From: Bin55 sp965205545
GTDB taxonomy: Bacteria; Pseudomonadota; Gammaproteobacteria; Pseudomonadales; Azotimanducaceae
Direction of reading: 5' to 3'
Assembly (NCBI GenBank): GCA_965205545.1
Contig: OZ242170.1
Span: 1,736,001 to 1,800,000, forward strand
DNA: 64,000 nucleotides
Both the position numbers and the translations under genes were made by a program. The notes beneath the pieces were generated by a model. That model made no database searches. It saw nothing but the letters and a program-made list of their open reading frames with translations, and was not told the DNA's origin. Of this stretch, positions 55,901 through 64,000 are shown piece by piece. The first letter of the stretch is position 1; each line of letters starts with the position of its first letter.

Positions 55901-56410
55901 CTCTCTGCCGGTTCGAGTCAGCTCGATGTAGAAGCGGTCGCCAAACCTTGCCAGGTACTCTTTAGCTACTTGCTCGGCTTGAGTTGCCTCTCCCTTCAAG
56001 AGCAGACGCCCCAGGCTGCCACGTACACCTCCAGAAAGAACAATTAGATCTTCGTGGTGAGCGAACAGACGATCGGAAGTTATGCATGCATGCGAATCCG
56101 AGTTGCCATATGCAGCCGTCATGAGCTTACGCAGACTGTTCAATCCGTTCTCGTTTCTCGCAAGAAGAATCAGGCGATCCTCAACGTCGGAATTGACGAA
56201 TATCCGCATGTCTGCGCCGAATATTGGCTTGACACCGCGACGTCGCATCTCCTCTTGGAATTTCCACAGGGCGAAAAGATTGCATTTGTCGGTTACGGCC
56301 ACAGCTTGCATTTCTCGTTCGAGCGTGGTCGTGGCCAAGTCCTTGATGCGAACGATACTGTCTTCAATGGAGTATTCCGTGTGCAAGGACAAGTGTGCGA
56401 ATTGAGTCAT
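52967..56410 (-). CDS. dnaE: DNA polymerase III alpha subunit
   Basis: Replicative polymerase catalytic subunit, 1147 residues, close to the usual 1160. The N-terminal PHP domain begins HLSLHTEYSIEDSI. The polymerase core has VGPGRGSGAASLVAYVLGI, PDFDIDF (catalytic Asp near 393 and 395), KFDFLGLKT and the third acidic site further on. Helix-hairpin-helix, OB-fold (ILAEERSCLGFFVSGHP then VVAGIV) and C-terminal regions follow. It is coupled to rnhB by a 4-base overlap (ATGA) and followed by tilS. Confidence 0.98.
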   Translation of the reverse strand: MTQFAHLSLHTEYSIEDSIVRIKDLATTTLEREMQAVAVTDKCNLFALWKFQEEMRRRGVKPIFGADMRIFVNSDVEDRLILLARNENGLNSLRKLMTAAYGNSDSHACITSDRLFAHHEDLIVLSGGVRGSLGRLLLKGEATQAEQVAKEYLARFGDRFYIELTRTGREQEDIYISQVLPLADSLQIPLVATNDVCFLDASDFGIHETRFCISHRERVGGGSHDRLYSVEQYLRSPEEMEERFADLPDAVENAAEIAVRCSTRMKVGRYLPAYKSERTETPEELLDAFASEALETVLVRYESIGRQHDDRSVYEARLHTELDIIKSMGFAGYFLIVMDFVRWAKDRNIPVGPGRGSGAASLVAYVLGITEIDPIEHQLMFERLLNPERVSLPDFDIDFCIHRRNEVIQYVADHYGKQRVGQIVTFGSLAAKAVIRDVARVHGKPYSLGERISGYVSPRPGTTLTQTLQDVPELSQQMQSDAEVREVVNRALELEGLVRNVGSHPGGTVITPGQLDEIVPIYTDSANGDLKSQFDKQDVEDIGLVKFDFLGLKTVTAIAEACDAANVSRKPKGEPPLRPSEFPLDDRSVFKMLHEAHSIGVFQLESRGMRRVLADLRPDSLEDLTALVALYRPGPMQFVDQFVRRKRGRESIEYLHPLLESVLAKTYGVMVYQEDVMTVARELAGFSLGDSDNLRRAMGKKDESVMFEYKEKFIQGCVDNGVDKSIATSIFEYMQPFAQYAFNRAHAVGYALVAYQTAYLKTHYPAEYLAALATCDIGDSKTMCELVDEARRMGLRVLGPDVNESKYGFTGSNGRIVVGFGAIKGLPKTHIRSIEEAQQDGPFESLLDLCTRAGFERRQHKILESMIACGCMDCLAEEEDICIVRPKLMAQLNGALSTAEERVAQASQPFDDLLGTSSESIRRLEQPSFQPMRIEDILAEERSCLGFFVSGHPMSRFRSELQGVCTHADVTTLLQARDNQVVAGIVRSIRQRGTRSGKRMLDIVLEDEHGVLEFGMFDDNGAALENLPEEGDFAVVECKVVRDKNEHSAVRARAIHSIEEFRIRRKARIEIDVIGNGSQEQVLNRLHHELREPPRRGCSIVVNYKTNGYSTPIVLDQKWRVRPSRELLERLEQDLGSNAVRVAYPNT

Positions 56411-57060
56411 TTATGCGTTGTTAAACCTACGTTGTCGGTATCGTTCCTACTTAGAATCGCATCCGCCACGGGTCGGAAGGACATGCGGTGTATAGGGCAC
56501 GGTCCGTGGAACTTCAATGCTTCCAGATGCTGAGGAGTAGGATAACCCTTGTTTCGTTGAAATCCATAGTTCGGGTAACGAGCGGATGCGTTGATCATTT
56601 CTTCGTCTCTTGCAACCTTGGCTAGTATCGACGCGGCCCCGATGGATTGAATTTTTGCGTCTCCCCCAACTATCGTTACGGTTGGGCACCGCAAATTCGG
56701 TGCAATGTTTCCGTCCACCATTGCCACATCGAAATTTGCGCCGATCCTAGAGACAGCCCGCTCCATCGCGAGCAGCGACGCTCTGAGTATGTTCAGTTCG
56801 TCAATCTCCTCGGGTTCACATCGCCCTAAAGACCACGCTATCGACGTATCGCGTATGGACTTTGCCAGGTAGTTGCGACGCTGCGCTGTCAATTGCTTCG
56901 AATCCCCTATGCCTTCAATACGATGGTCCAAACTCAAGACTACCGCCGCAGCAACAACGGGACCTGCCAACGGTCCACGCCCAACCTCGTCCACGCCACA
57001 TTCAACGCGTTGCTCAACTGAGTCGAAACCCGATAGCAGATCAGGCAGCTCGTATGCCAT
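56407..57060 (-). CDS. rnhB: Ribonuclease HII
   Basis: Removes ribonucleotides from RNA-DNA hybrids. The 217-residue protein has the catalytic acids in CGVDEVGRGPLAGPV (Asp24, Glu25), and also ILRASLLAMERAV and the region SILAKVARDEEM. ATG overlaps the lpxB stop by one base. The order lpxB-rnhB-dnaE is conserved in Gammaproteobacteria. Confidence 0.97.
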   Translation of the reverse strand: MAYELPDLLSGFDSVEQRVECGVDEVGRGPLAGPVVAAAVVLSLDHRIEGIGDSKQLTAQRRNYLAKSIRDTSIAWSLGRCEPEEIDELNILRASLLAMERAVSRIGANFDVAMVDGNIAPNLRCPTVTIVGGDAKIQSIGAASILAKVARDEEMINASARYPNYGFQRNKGYPTPQHLEALKFHGPCPIHRMSFRPVADAILSRNDTDNVGLTTHK

Positions 57061-58214
57061 CAGTTGATCCTGTCTGCAACCAGACTGAGTACGGCTTCAG
57101 CTGCACGAGCCGAATTGTTTTGTCTTAACGAACGATGCAACTGATCGAAAATTGCAAAGTATTCGGGGTCGCTTCTCGCACGAACCAACTCTCTGCACAC
57201 CGCCACTGCCAGTGTCTCGCTTGAAGCCGCTTGTTGCAGAAATTCCGGAACAAGCTCACTTTGCGTGAGAATGTTCGGCAGCGCGACCCATTTTGTCTGC
57301 AGTATCGATCGCACGATGGAATAGGTTACTGGACCCGACTGGTAGGTGACCACCATTGGCACACGCAGCAACAGCGCTTCCAAAGTGCTCGTTCCCGATT
57401 TGACAAGAGCGACATCGCTAGCTGCAAACGTCTGCATTGACCCACCTCTATCGATGCGCAAGTCCAGGTGGTCGAATCGTCGAGCATATTGTTTCACTTT
57501 GTGGACTGAGTTGTCATTTGCACATGGCACGACAAACACGCAACGTTCATCGACGGACAGCAATCCATCGATTCGTTCAGCCGTTCTGAGAAACAACTCG
57601 AGATGACACCGCAGTTCGGAACTTCTGCTGCCAGGTAACAAGGCAACGACGGTGGAACAAGGTTCGATTGCTAAGTTCTCTCTAGCCCGCTGGCATTCTG
57701 CAGCTCGATCTCGAGCGGGGTCGACAAGGTCCGCCTGTGGATGTCCAACGAACCTCGCGTCGATCGAAGTGCCCTTGTAATACGACGGCTCGAAAGGAAA
57801 CAGAGTGAGCAACAGGTCTGCACACTTCTCAATCTTGCGAACCCGACCGCGTCGCCATGCGTATACGGAGGGACTGACATAGTGCACGGTGGGAATTCCC
57901 CGCGACTTTAATCGTCTTTCAAGCATGAAATTGAACACATTGAAGTCCACTCCCACCATCACATCCACCTCAGCGAGCTGCTTCACTGTGCTTCGCAGCA
58001 ATGCCAGAAGTTCGGGAATGCGAAGTAACGGTTCTACAAATCCGTTCATGGAAAATCGATCAATGCTATGGAGTGCACGCAGACCCTCGGCCTCCATACG
58101 CTGACCTCCGACCCCGACGAACTCTACATCAGTATTTCGTTGTCGCATGGCAGCCATGAGTTCTGCGCCAAGCAAATCACCCGATGCCTCTCCTGCGACG
58201 ATGCCAACCTTCAC
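57060..58214 (-). CDS. lpxB: Lipid-A-disaccharide synthase
   Basis: Joins lipid X and UDP-2,3-diacylglucosamine to make the lipid A disaccharide at the inner membrane. The 384-residue protein starts GTG and shows VGIVAGEASGDLLGAELMAAM, FVGVGGQRMEAEGL, YVSPSVYAWRRGRVRKI, LLPGSRSSELRCH and VKSGTSTLEALL. It belongs to glycosyltransferase family 19. The upstream neighbour should be lpxA, but 483 bases of apparently non-coding DNA lie there instead. Confidence 0.97.
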   Translation of the reverse strand: MKVGIVAGEASGDLLGAELMAAMRQRNTDVEFVGVGGQRMEAEGLRALHSIDRFSMNGFVEPLLRIPELLALLRSTVKQLAEVDVMVGVDFNVFNFMLERRLKSRGIPTVHYVSPSVYAWRRGRVRKIEKCADLLLTLFPFEPSYYKGTSIDARFVGHPQADLVDPARDRAAECQRARENLAIEPCSTVVALLPGSRSSELRCHLELFLRTAERIDGLLSVDERCVFVVPCANDNSVHKVKQYARRFDHLDLRIDRGGSMQTFAASDVALVKSGTSTLEALLLRVPMVVTYQSGPVTYSIVRSILQTKWVALPNILTQSELVPEFLQQAASSETLAVAVCRELVRARSDPEYFAIFDQLHRSLRQNNSARAAEAVLSLVADRIN

Positions 58215-58697
58215 AACGAATATGCCCTTGCCACCTCAATAAGATAGCCGAGAATGAGCGTTGTCTTACATTCCCAATTAGCTTAAAGCTCCAACGCTCT
58301 GCGACATGTTAGAACAAGACGAAAATTGAGCCTCTCAACGTCTCGTCGAAACCGAGCACTCCGTTCATAGAACGTTTGGGATGCTAAGCCTGCACTACAT
58401 CTTTTTCGAATTTCCAGGCCATAGCGAAGATCAACAACTATTAGTGGGCATCGAAATGAGGACCTATGAAGCTCAAACGCAGTGCGTATGAATTTTTTTG
58501 CAACGAGGTTCAATCCGCCTCGTAATCCGCTTGGTAGACCTAGAAATCGCTCGGGAAACCACTACACCAATTCGTCGTTTTCCTCAGCAGAATGGGCAGG
58601 GACAATCGCTACAGCACAGCGAAACACTCTAGGGTTGAGCGAGCTCCTGAGTTTGGAATGCATCTCGACCCCTGCGAAGATCGAGTAAGGGGATGCG
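58215..58697. other. 483-base spacer where lpxA is expected
   Basis: In most Gammaproteobacteria lpxA (about 770 bases) sits between fabZ and lpxB. Here I find no frame with left-handed-helix hexapeptide repeats and no start-to-stop frame longer than 76 codons that looks coding. The promoter of lpxB may be here. A decayed lpxA cannot be shown by eye. Confidence 0.5.
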
Positions 58698-59153
58698 CTA
58701 GACCTTTCTTCCCGCCACAAGCAGTTCAGACGTGCACACGAGATCCTCGTTTACAAACGCGTTGCACTCAAACTTCATCATCTCACGGCGTTCGTGCAGC
58801 ACTTTGGAGTGCATCCTCAAGACATCGCCCGGTACTACAGGCCGCTTGAACCGCGTCTTGTCCATTCCTGCCAAGTAGTACATATATCCGTCCAGCGCAG
58901 GGCGAATCGACTTGGTTACCGACGCGAGTATGCCCGAAAGTTGAGCTAGAGCTTCAATGATGAGCACCCCTGGCATGATGGGACGCGCAGGAAAGTGACC
59001 TTGGAAAAAAGGCTCGTTGATCGTGACGTTCTTAATGCCCACGATATAGTCACCGCCCTCTACCTCCACAACTCGATCCACCAGCAAGAACGGGTAGCGA
59101 TGAGGAAGGTACTCCTGGATCTCTATGCTTTCCATCGGCACGGTATAGTGCAT
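58698..59153 (-). CDS. fabZ: 3-hydroxyacyl-[ACP] dehydratase FabZ
   Basis: Dehydrates beta-hydroxyacyl-ACP in fatty acid synthesis and competes with LpxA and LpxD for hydroxyacyl-ACP. The 151-residue hot-dog fold protein has LPHRYPFLLVDRVVE, the catalytic His53 in FFQGHFPARPIMPGVLIIEALAQ with Glu67, and EFELLVAGRKV-like end. ATG at 59153 is used; an in-frame ATG six codons later (59135) is an alternative. It lies 15 bases after lpxD. Confidence 0.97.
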   Translation of the reverse strand: MHYTVPMESIEIQEYLPHRYPFLLVDRVVEVEGGDYIVGIKNVTINEPFFQGHFPARPIMPGVLIIEALAQLSGILASVTKSIRPALDGYMYYLAGMDKTRFKRPVVPGDVLRMHSKVLHERREMMKFECNAFVNEDLVCTSELLVAGRKV

Positions 59154-59168
59154 CCAATATTGGCAATT

Positions 59169-60197
59169 CTATGGCTTATCGCCAAGTTTTCTTTCCAGCC
59201 TGCCTAGGCGTTTGGCCAGTTCGTCCAACTCAGTCAAGCGCATCATGTTGCGACGCCACTTTGTCAACGGAGTGTGCAACGCTGCGCCCTGATAAGCGCC
59301 TGGCTGGTCAATCGATCTGCTCACATATGTCATTGCACCCACTTGAACTCCGTCGGCAATGCTGAGTGGGCCAGTTCCGGCAACTCCTACGCCACCGGCG
59401 AGCACGCAATGCCGGCCAATGGTTACGCTGCCGCCCAGTCCAGTGCAGCCACAAAGCATTGAGTGGGCGCCAACCTTGCAGTTGTGTCCTATATGGACTT
59501 GGTCGTCCAGTTTCACACCGTCCTCAATGATCGTGTCGTTGATGGCTCCACGATCAATGGTGTTTGACGCTCCGATCAACACGTCATTCCCAATAGTCAC
59601 TCCACCCACTTGCGCGACGGTCTCCAGTTTGCCTTGTTGATCGGGTTCGATTCCGAAGCCGTCAGCGCCAATCACCGAGTTGGCGTGCACTACACAACGT
59701 TGGCCCAGCCGTACATTATGGTAAATGAAGACAGAACCTGCCAATACGGTTTGGGCACCCAGCGTGCTGCCTGCACCTACACGACAATTTGGACCGATCT
59801 CTACCCTTTCACCTAGTTCGACATCGGCTTCAATAACCACAAACGGTCCAATGCGTACGTCGTTTCCGATGGTTGCCGTAGGATGGATCTCCGCACGATC
59901 GCTGATGCCCAACGGCACACGCGGCCTGTCGTCAAACATTTTCGACGCAATCGCATAGGCGAAACCGGGATTCTGCACGACCAATGCATTGGTACGACAG
60001 CTATCGAGATCGCTACCTGAAAGTATTACGGCTGACGCGCCGGTGTCCTTCAAGTATTTGCGATACTGAGAATTCGAGAGGTGGGTTAGGTCGCCTGGCC
60101 CGGCGTCCGTGATTGAACCAAGTCGTTCGAGACGAGTTGCAGGATCTCCGACTATTTCAGCTCCAATGCGTTGGGCAACTTCTTCAAGCGAGTACAC
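59169..60197 (-). CDS. lpxD: UDP-3-O-acylglucosamine N-acyltransferase
   Basis: Third acyl-transfer step of lipid A synthesis. The 342-residue protein has an N-terminal uridine-binding domain (IGAEIVGDPATRLERL, DLTHLSNSQYRKYL) and then a long left-handed beta-helix of hexapeptide repeats (IGPFVVIEADVELGERVEIGPN and onwards), with HIGHNCKVG carrying the catalytic His. GTG start, 29 bases after skp. Order bamA-skp-lpxD-fabZ is canonical. Confidence 0.97.
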   Translation of the reverse strand: MYSLEEVAQRIGAEIVGDPATRLERLGSITDAGPGDLTHLSNSQYRKYLKDTGASAVILSGSDLDSCRTNALVVQNPGFAYAIASKMFDDRPRVPLGISDRAEIHPTATIGNDVRIGPFVVIEADVELGERVEIGPNCRVGAGSTLGAQTVLAGSVFIYHNVRLGQRCVVHANSVIGADGFGIEPDQQGKLETVAQVGGVTIGNDVLIGASNTIDRGAINDTIIEDGVKLDDQVHIGHNCKVGAHSMLCGCTGLGGSVTIGRHCVLAGGVGVAGTGPLSIADGVQVGAMTYVSRSIDQPGAYQGAALHTPLTKWRRNMMRLTELDELAKRLGRLERKLGDKP

Positions 60198-60226
60198 GGA
60201 TTGTGAGCCACTGGCGCTTGCCCCGT

Positions 60227-60805
60227 CTATTCATTGTCCTCTGTCTGGGCATCGCTGTCGTCTGCAGAAACCTGTGTGGGAGGCTCCTCTCCTTGCCGAT
60301 CATTGAGGCGCTCGGTAACTTTACGGGTGATGTTGTGCTTTGGATTGACGTAGAAAACAATTTGCTGATTTCCGTTGAGAACAACATCGTAGCCCTCAAG
60401 TTCTATCAAGTCGCTGAGCACGGCTTGAAACTTTGGCCCCAATTGTTCGAATATCAGGTTCCGTTCGTCATTGACCCTGCGTTGAAACCTCTCGACTCCA
60501 AAGTTGAAATCGAGCTGCTTATCCTCAATGTCCCGATCCATGTCCGCCTTTTCCGCGTCGGACATGATCTCGTCGTCTGTTTGGCGCCTGTTGCGGAGTT
60601 CTGCGATTTCATTCTGGAGCTGTTGCAGCTCTTCCTGTTCGGGCAAAAGTTCAGCTTCAGACTCTTTCAGAAGTGCTTGAGCTTCATCGGATTCGAGAAC
60701 GGCTACGGTCGGATCCACGACGGCAATCTTAAGCTCGGCGATCGCGGTCGAGGCAAGAAGTGCAATTGACAGCGTGCCAATAATTCTGAATAAGCGTGAA
60801 TTCAT
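60227..60805 (-). CDS. skp: Periplasmic chaperone Skp/OmpH
   Basis: Chaperone that carries unfolded outer-membrane proteins across the periplasm to the BAM complex. 192 residues with signal peptide (IIGTLSIALLASTAIAE), mature start LKIAVVDPTVAVLESDEAQALL, a long coiled coil (about residues 48-140) that forms the tentacles, and a C-terminal beta segment. The tail after residue 170 is acidic and may be a lineage-specific addition. GGAG precedes the ATG. It lies 108 bases downstream of bamA. Confidence 0.92.
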   Translation of the reverse strand: MNSRLFRIIGTLSIALLASTAIAELKIAVVDPTVAVLESDEAQALLKESEAELLPEQEELQQLQNEIAELRNRRQTDDEIMSDAEKADMDRDIEDKQLDFNFGVERFQRRVNDERNLIFEQLGPKFQAVLSDLIELEGYDVVLNGNQQIVFYVNPKHNITRKVTERLNDRQGEEPPTQVSADDSDAQTEDNE

Positions 60806-60913
60806 GAGTGCTCCTATCTACACCGCTTGTCGCACTGTGTCGCAACCATCAGCAAGTGTCGGGCGCAAATTATAAGTATCACCAACGCAACATGGACGAC
60901 GAATCCTGCCAAA

Positions 60914-63271
60914 TCAGAAGGATTGCCCCACTTCAAATGAGAAACCCTCCGTCTCATCGAAGTAATCGTCGTTGAATGGAAGTGCTAGCGAGAACGACAT
61001 TGGACCCATCCGGGTAATCCAAGATACTCCTATACCAAATGAGTAGCGCAGTTCCTTCGCAGTGGGCTCGTAGCAGCCAATGCTCTCTTCAGGACAGTTC
61101 GTGTTGAACACATTTCCAGCGTCCAGGAATGCCACGGAACGAATCTGGCCTGCCTGCTCAAGGAATGGAAGAGGAAAGATCAGCTCAACCGAACCTTCGA
61201 TTAGCACATTCCCGCCAAAGGCTCGCCCCTCTGGATAGTAGAGAGCCGTTGTGCCGCTAGGCGTGCTGCGAGGTCCCAGAGTATGCCTTTCGTAGCCTCG
61301 AACTGATCCAAAACCTCCCGCGTAGAAGTTCTCGAAAAACGGAAACACTTCGGTGTTGCCGTAGGCTCTCCCTCCACCGAAGTTTCCGCGAAAATGCAAC
61401 GCCCAATTCTTGCGAATTGGAATGTACATGTCAGCTTTGTATGTAGCTCGTAGAAACTGCAGATCGCTACCCGGCAGCACAAACTCCAACGCTGCTATGT
61501 GTCGACTGCCCCTCATGGCAAACATCGGACGATCCAGCGTCGAGTGAGCCCAAAGAGCTTCGAGCTTGTAGTTGAGGAACTTGGCGCCGGCGGCATCTAC
61601 GAATTCGGATATTTCAAGCGCCTCGTTGTAGCCCTGCGCAATGTCCGTCCACTCTACGCGACCTGAAAACTGCAATCGCCTTACTTCGCTAATCGGAAAA
61701 CCAAAGTTCACGCCCGCGCCAAACGAACTCGTCGAAAAACGCGTGAATCTATAGGCCGAACTGTAATTTGTGTCGTTGTAGTAGACACTGACGCCCCTGC
61801 TTACGCCTGTCTCTGTAAAGTAGGGATTGAAATACGAAAGATTCGCACTCTTGGAATAGTCGCTCCAATTCACTCCGACCCCTAGACTATTGCCCGTACC
61901 TCCTATGTTGCTTTGTTCAAAACTCGCGCCAAGCAACAATCCGCTGTATTTCTGATAACCAATCGTTCCGGAAATGGAGCCCGTGGGCTGTTCTGCGACC
62001 GTAACCGTGACATCGATTTGGTCATCTGAACCATCGACAGCCGGTGTTTCAAGATTGACTTCGCTGAAGAACCCAAGTCGCTCAAGGCGTATCTTCGAGA
62101 GATCAATGGCATGTGTAGATGCCCAGGCGCTTTCCAATTGACGCATCTCTCGACGCAGAACACTGTCCTGCGTAACCGTGTTGCCAAGAAAGTTAATGCG
62201 TCGAACATAAGTTCGACGTCCGGTGTTTACAACAAAGTTGATATCGACTAGGGCGTTTTCCTTGATTTCCGGCACACCGGAAACTGAACCGAACGTGTAG
62301 CCCCGATTCGATAGTATTTCAGTCAGGATTTCCTCGGTTCTCGTGACGTTGGCACTCGAAAAGATCTCGCCTTTCCTAATATTTGCACCTATGTAGTGAC
62401 GAAGCTCATCCGGATCTAACTCGTCCAAATCACCCAAGACGTCCACATCTTCCACCCGGAACTTGTCGCCTTCGGTCACGCTGATGGTGAGGTAGACTTG
62501 CTTCCGATCCGGCGTCATGCTCACTTGTGTAGATAGGATCTGAAATTCCACATAGCCTCTATCTCGGTAGTAAGCCTGCAATGACTCAAGATCCCCCTGC
62601 AGCTTCTGACGCGAATACTGATTGTTTCCACGAATGAACCCAAGCAAAGTGGGTTCTTTAAGCTCCATCGCCTCGAGAAGTTGCTTCTTGGTGAATGTGT
62701 TATTGCCCACGAATTCAATCTGTCGTATGGCGGATTTTCTCCCCTCCTCGATTTCAATCTTGATTGCCACGCGGTTTCGCGCCAACTCTACAATTTCCGT
62801 TTTAATGTCGGCGGTGTATTGCCCCTGTGCAACGTACTGACGTCGTAATTCGATGCTCACACGATCCAACGTGGACTGCTTGAATATCTCTCCGTCACGA
62901 AGCCCTTGACTTGCCAATCCATCCAGCAGATCTTCTGTCTTGATCGCCTTGTTGCCCTCTATCGCTATAGAGTCGATGGCAGGCCTCTCTACGACTTCAA
63001 CAACTATCACATCTCCGTCGCGGGAAACCTGGATGTCGTCAAAATAGCCCGTTGCGAACAGCTCACGAATAAGCTGCCGAATCGACAGTGGGTCTGCCGT
63101 GTCTTGTACGTCCAAGGTCAATTCATTGAAGACGGTTCCCGCCGACACTCGCATTAGGCCCTTGAGCCGAATGTCCTCGACAGTAAAGCTATAGCTTGCC
63201 GAAAGAGCCACTCCAAGCGACAAACTCGCGACAAATGCGCAACTCCTGACAAACGAACTGCGGAATTTCAT
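60914..63271 (-). CDS. bamA: Outer membrane protein assembly factor BamA
   Basis: Core of the BAM machine that inserts beta-barrel proteins. The 785-residue protein has a signal peptide (SCAFVASLSLGVALSASYS), five POTRA domains (about residues 26-420) and a 16-strand barrel. Loop 6 carries the conserved VRGYE at GGFGSVRGYERHTLGPR, and the protein ends in Phe (EVGQSF), the usual outer-membrane signature. AGGAGG precedes the ATG. It sits between rseP and skp as in E. coli. Confidence 0.98.
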   Translation of the reverse strand: MKFRSSFVRSCAFVASLSLGVALSASYSFTVEDIRLKGLMRVSAGTVFNELTLDVQDTADPLSIRQLIRELFATGYFDDIQVSRDGDVIVVEVVERPAIDSIAIEGNKAIKTEDLLDGLASQGLRDGEIFKQSTLDRVSIELRRQYVAQGQYTADIKTEIVELARNRVAIKIEIEEGRKSAIRQIEFVGNNTFTKKQLLEAMELKEPTLLGFIRGNNQYSRQKLQGDLESLQAYYRDRGYVEFQILSTQVSMTPDRKQVYLTISVTEGDKFRVEDVDVLGDLDELDPDELRHYIGANIRKGEIFSSANVTRTEEILTEILSNRGYTFGSVSGVPEIKENALVDINFVVNTGRRTYVRRINFLGNTVTQDSVLRREMRQLESAWASTHAIDLSKIRLERLGFFSEVNLETPAVDGSDDQIDVTVTVAEQPTGSISGTIGYQKYSGLLLGASFEQSNIGGTGNSLGVGVNWSDYSKSANLSYFNPYFTETGVSRGVSVYYNDTNYSSAYRFTRFSTSSFGAGVNFGFPISEVRRLQFSGRVEWTDIAQGYNEALEISEFVDAAGAKFLNYKLEALWAHSTLDRPMFAMRGSRHIAALEFVLPGSDLQFLRATYKADMYIPIRKNWALHFRGNFGGGRAYGNTEVFPFFENFYAGGFGSVRGYERHTLGPRSTPSGTTALYYPEGRAFGGNVLIEGSVELIFPLPFLEQAGQIRSVAFLDAGNVFNTNCPEESIGCYEPTAKELRYSFGIGVSWITRMGPMSFSLALPFNDDYFDETEGFSFEVGQSF

Positions 63272-63307
63272 ATGTTGACCTCCTGTGACACTAGCAATGC
63301 GGCATCT

Positions 63308-64000
63308 CTAGCCGCCGACCAGTCTGGTCAAGTCGTTGTAGATTACAAGTACGATTAAGCAACCCAATATGGCCAACCCCGCCATGGATGCCGCACGCTG
63401 AACTCGAAGCGACACTCGACGCCGAGTGACCATTTCGATGAGTGCGTACACGATGTGACCACCATCGAGCACTGGAATGGGCAGCAGGTTTATGAGGAAG
63501 AGACTTATCGATAGCATTGCAATCAATTGAAGGTAGACGTTCAATCCCTGCTGAGCTGCAGAACCAGCAATGTCCGCTATGGCAATTGGGCCCGCAAGGT
63601 TCGACGTGTCCATCTCGCCAACGATCATCTTCTTGATCGCAGTCACTGTGAGCACTGTAAAGTCCCACGTCTCTGAAGCCGCATAGGCAAGGCTGTCAAT
63701 GGGGCCCTGCGCAATTACGCGGGTATCCACTTGCGGACCAACACCCAATCGACCATAGATCGAGCCGTCCGGCGCAACTTGATTTGACGGTGTCGCAGTG
63801 ATTGGATAGGAGAGACCGTCGCGCTCGATGACCATTTCCATAGAAGTGCTTGGAGACGCTTGAATGGCGTCGACAACTTCCTGCCAGACAACGACCTCAG
63901 CTCCATTGACCTGCAGAAATCTATCACCTTCTCTGAGGCCGGCAATGTCGGCGGCAGAATTCTCCTCCACCATACGGACAATCGGAAGTACTCCTTGCTG
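63308..64000 (-). CDS. rseP: RIP metalloprotease RseP, C-terminal part
   Basis: The frame is open to the right edge, so the gene is cut and about 230 C-terminal residues are visible. It includes a PDZ domain (VEENSAADIAGLREGDRFLQVNGAEV), an intervening region, and the two C-terminal membrane segments with INLLPIPVLDGGHIVYALIE, where NLLPIPVLDGG is the third conserved motif of site-2 proteases (metal-ligand Asp). RseP cleaves anti-sigma factor RseA in the envelope stress response. The HExxH motif would lie upstream of the visible part. It is 36 bases from bamA. Confidence 0.95.
   Translation of the reverse strand, partial: QQGVLPIVRMVEENSAADIAGLREGDRFLQVNGAEVVVWQEVVDAIQASPSTSMEMVIERDGLSYPITATPSNQVAPDGSIYGRLGVGPQVDTRVIAQGPIDSLAYAASETWDFTVLTVTAIKKMIVGEMDTSNLAGPIAIADIAGSAAQQGLNVYLQLIAMLSISLFLINLLPIPVLDGGHIVYALIEMVTRRRVSLRVQRAASMAGLAILGCLIVLVIYNDLTRLVGG

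Noticed and set aside
58283..58513. 76-codon minus-strand frame in the lpxA gap and nearby snippets that could be read as LpxA remnants (an HP-x-T stretch after fabZ, an RFRRDVERL-like stretch near the lpxB side)
   Set aside because: The resemblance is a few residues, in different frames, with no hexapeptide repeat; by eye this is within chance.

Overview
The window is a chromosomal stretch of a gammaproteobacterium with roughly 50% GC. The assignment rests on protein families and on gene order. From about 26 kb to the right edge the genes follow the conserved gammaproteobacterial array rseP-bamA-skp-lpxD-fabZ-(lpxA)-lpxB-rnhB-dnaE-(accA)-tilS-pyrG-kdsA-eno-ftsB-(ispDF)-truD-(surE)-pcm-nlpD-(rpoS)-fdxA-mutS-recA-recX-alaS-lysC-csrA-tRNA-Ser-tRNA-Arg. 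The genes in brackets are absent from their usual places. I cannot name a genus. I see no rRNA genes, insertion sequences, phage genes or CRISPR arrays.

Layout. 1-0.9 kb: the 3' end of a Baeyer-Villiger-type flavin monooxygenase gene. 1-6.4 kb (minus): an operon-like run yqiB-cpdA-parE-parC (DUF1249 protein, cyclic-nucleotide phosphodiesterase, topoisomerase IV). 7-25.6 kb: a mixed accessory and metabolic region. It holds katG, a MATE exporter, an M28-like hydrolase overlapping an RluA-type pseudouridine synthase, an LRAT-domain protein, a c5-type cytochrome lipoprotein, ahcY, an acyl-CoA synthetase, a two-CBS protein, class III alcohol dehydrogenase, two exported EF-hand proteins, an amidohydrolase, a Gly-rich exported protein, an ECF sigma factor with a long C-terminal extension, and an SDR-DoxX fusion. 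25.9-32 kb: two tRNAs, csrA, lysC, alaS, recX and recA, the last with a LexA-type box. 32-42.8 kb: mutS, fdxA, nlpD, a DUF368 polyprenyl-phosphate transporter, pcm, truD, ftsB, eno, kdsA, pyrG.

42.8-51.7 kb interrupts the conserved array between pyrG and tilS. It carries a tightly packed five-gene plus-strand cassette: ABC ATPase, ABC-2 permease, PDZ lipoprotein, and two tandem exported FG-GAP/VCBS-repeat proteins. A secreted S9 peptidase gene converges on it. I recognise no characterised system with this composition, and it is the best candidate here for an undescribed system. 51.7-64 kb resumes the array with tilS, dnaE, rnhB, lpxB, fabZ, lpxD, skp, bamA and the 3' part of rseP: outer-membrane biogenesis, lipid A synthesis and replication.

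The main points for follow-up are the ABC/PDZ/VCBS cassette, the extended sigma factor, the missing rpoS and lpxA at their syntenic positions, and Asp in place of the quinolone-relevant Ser in ParC.
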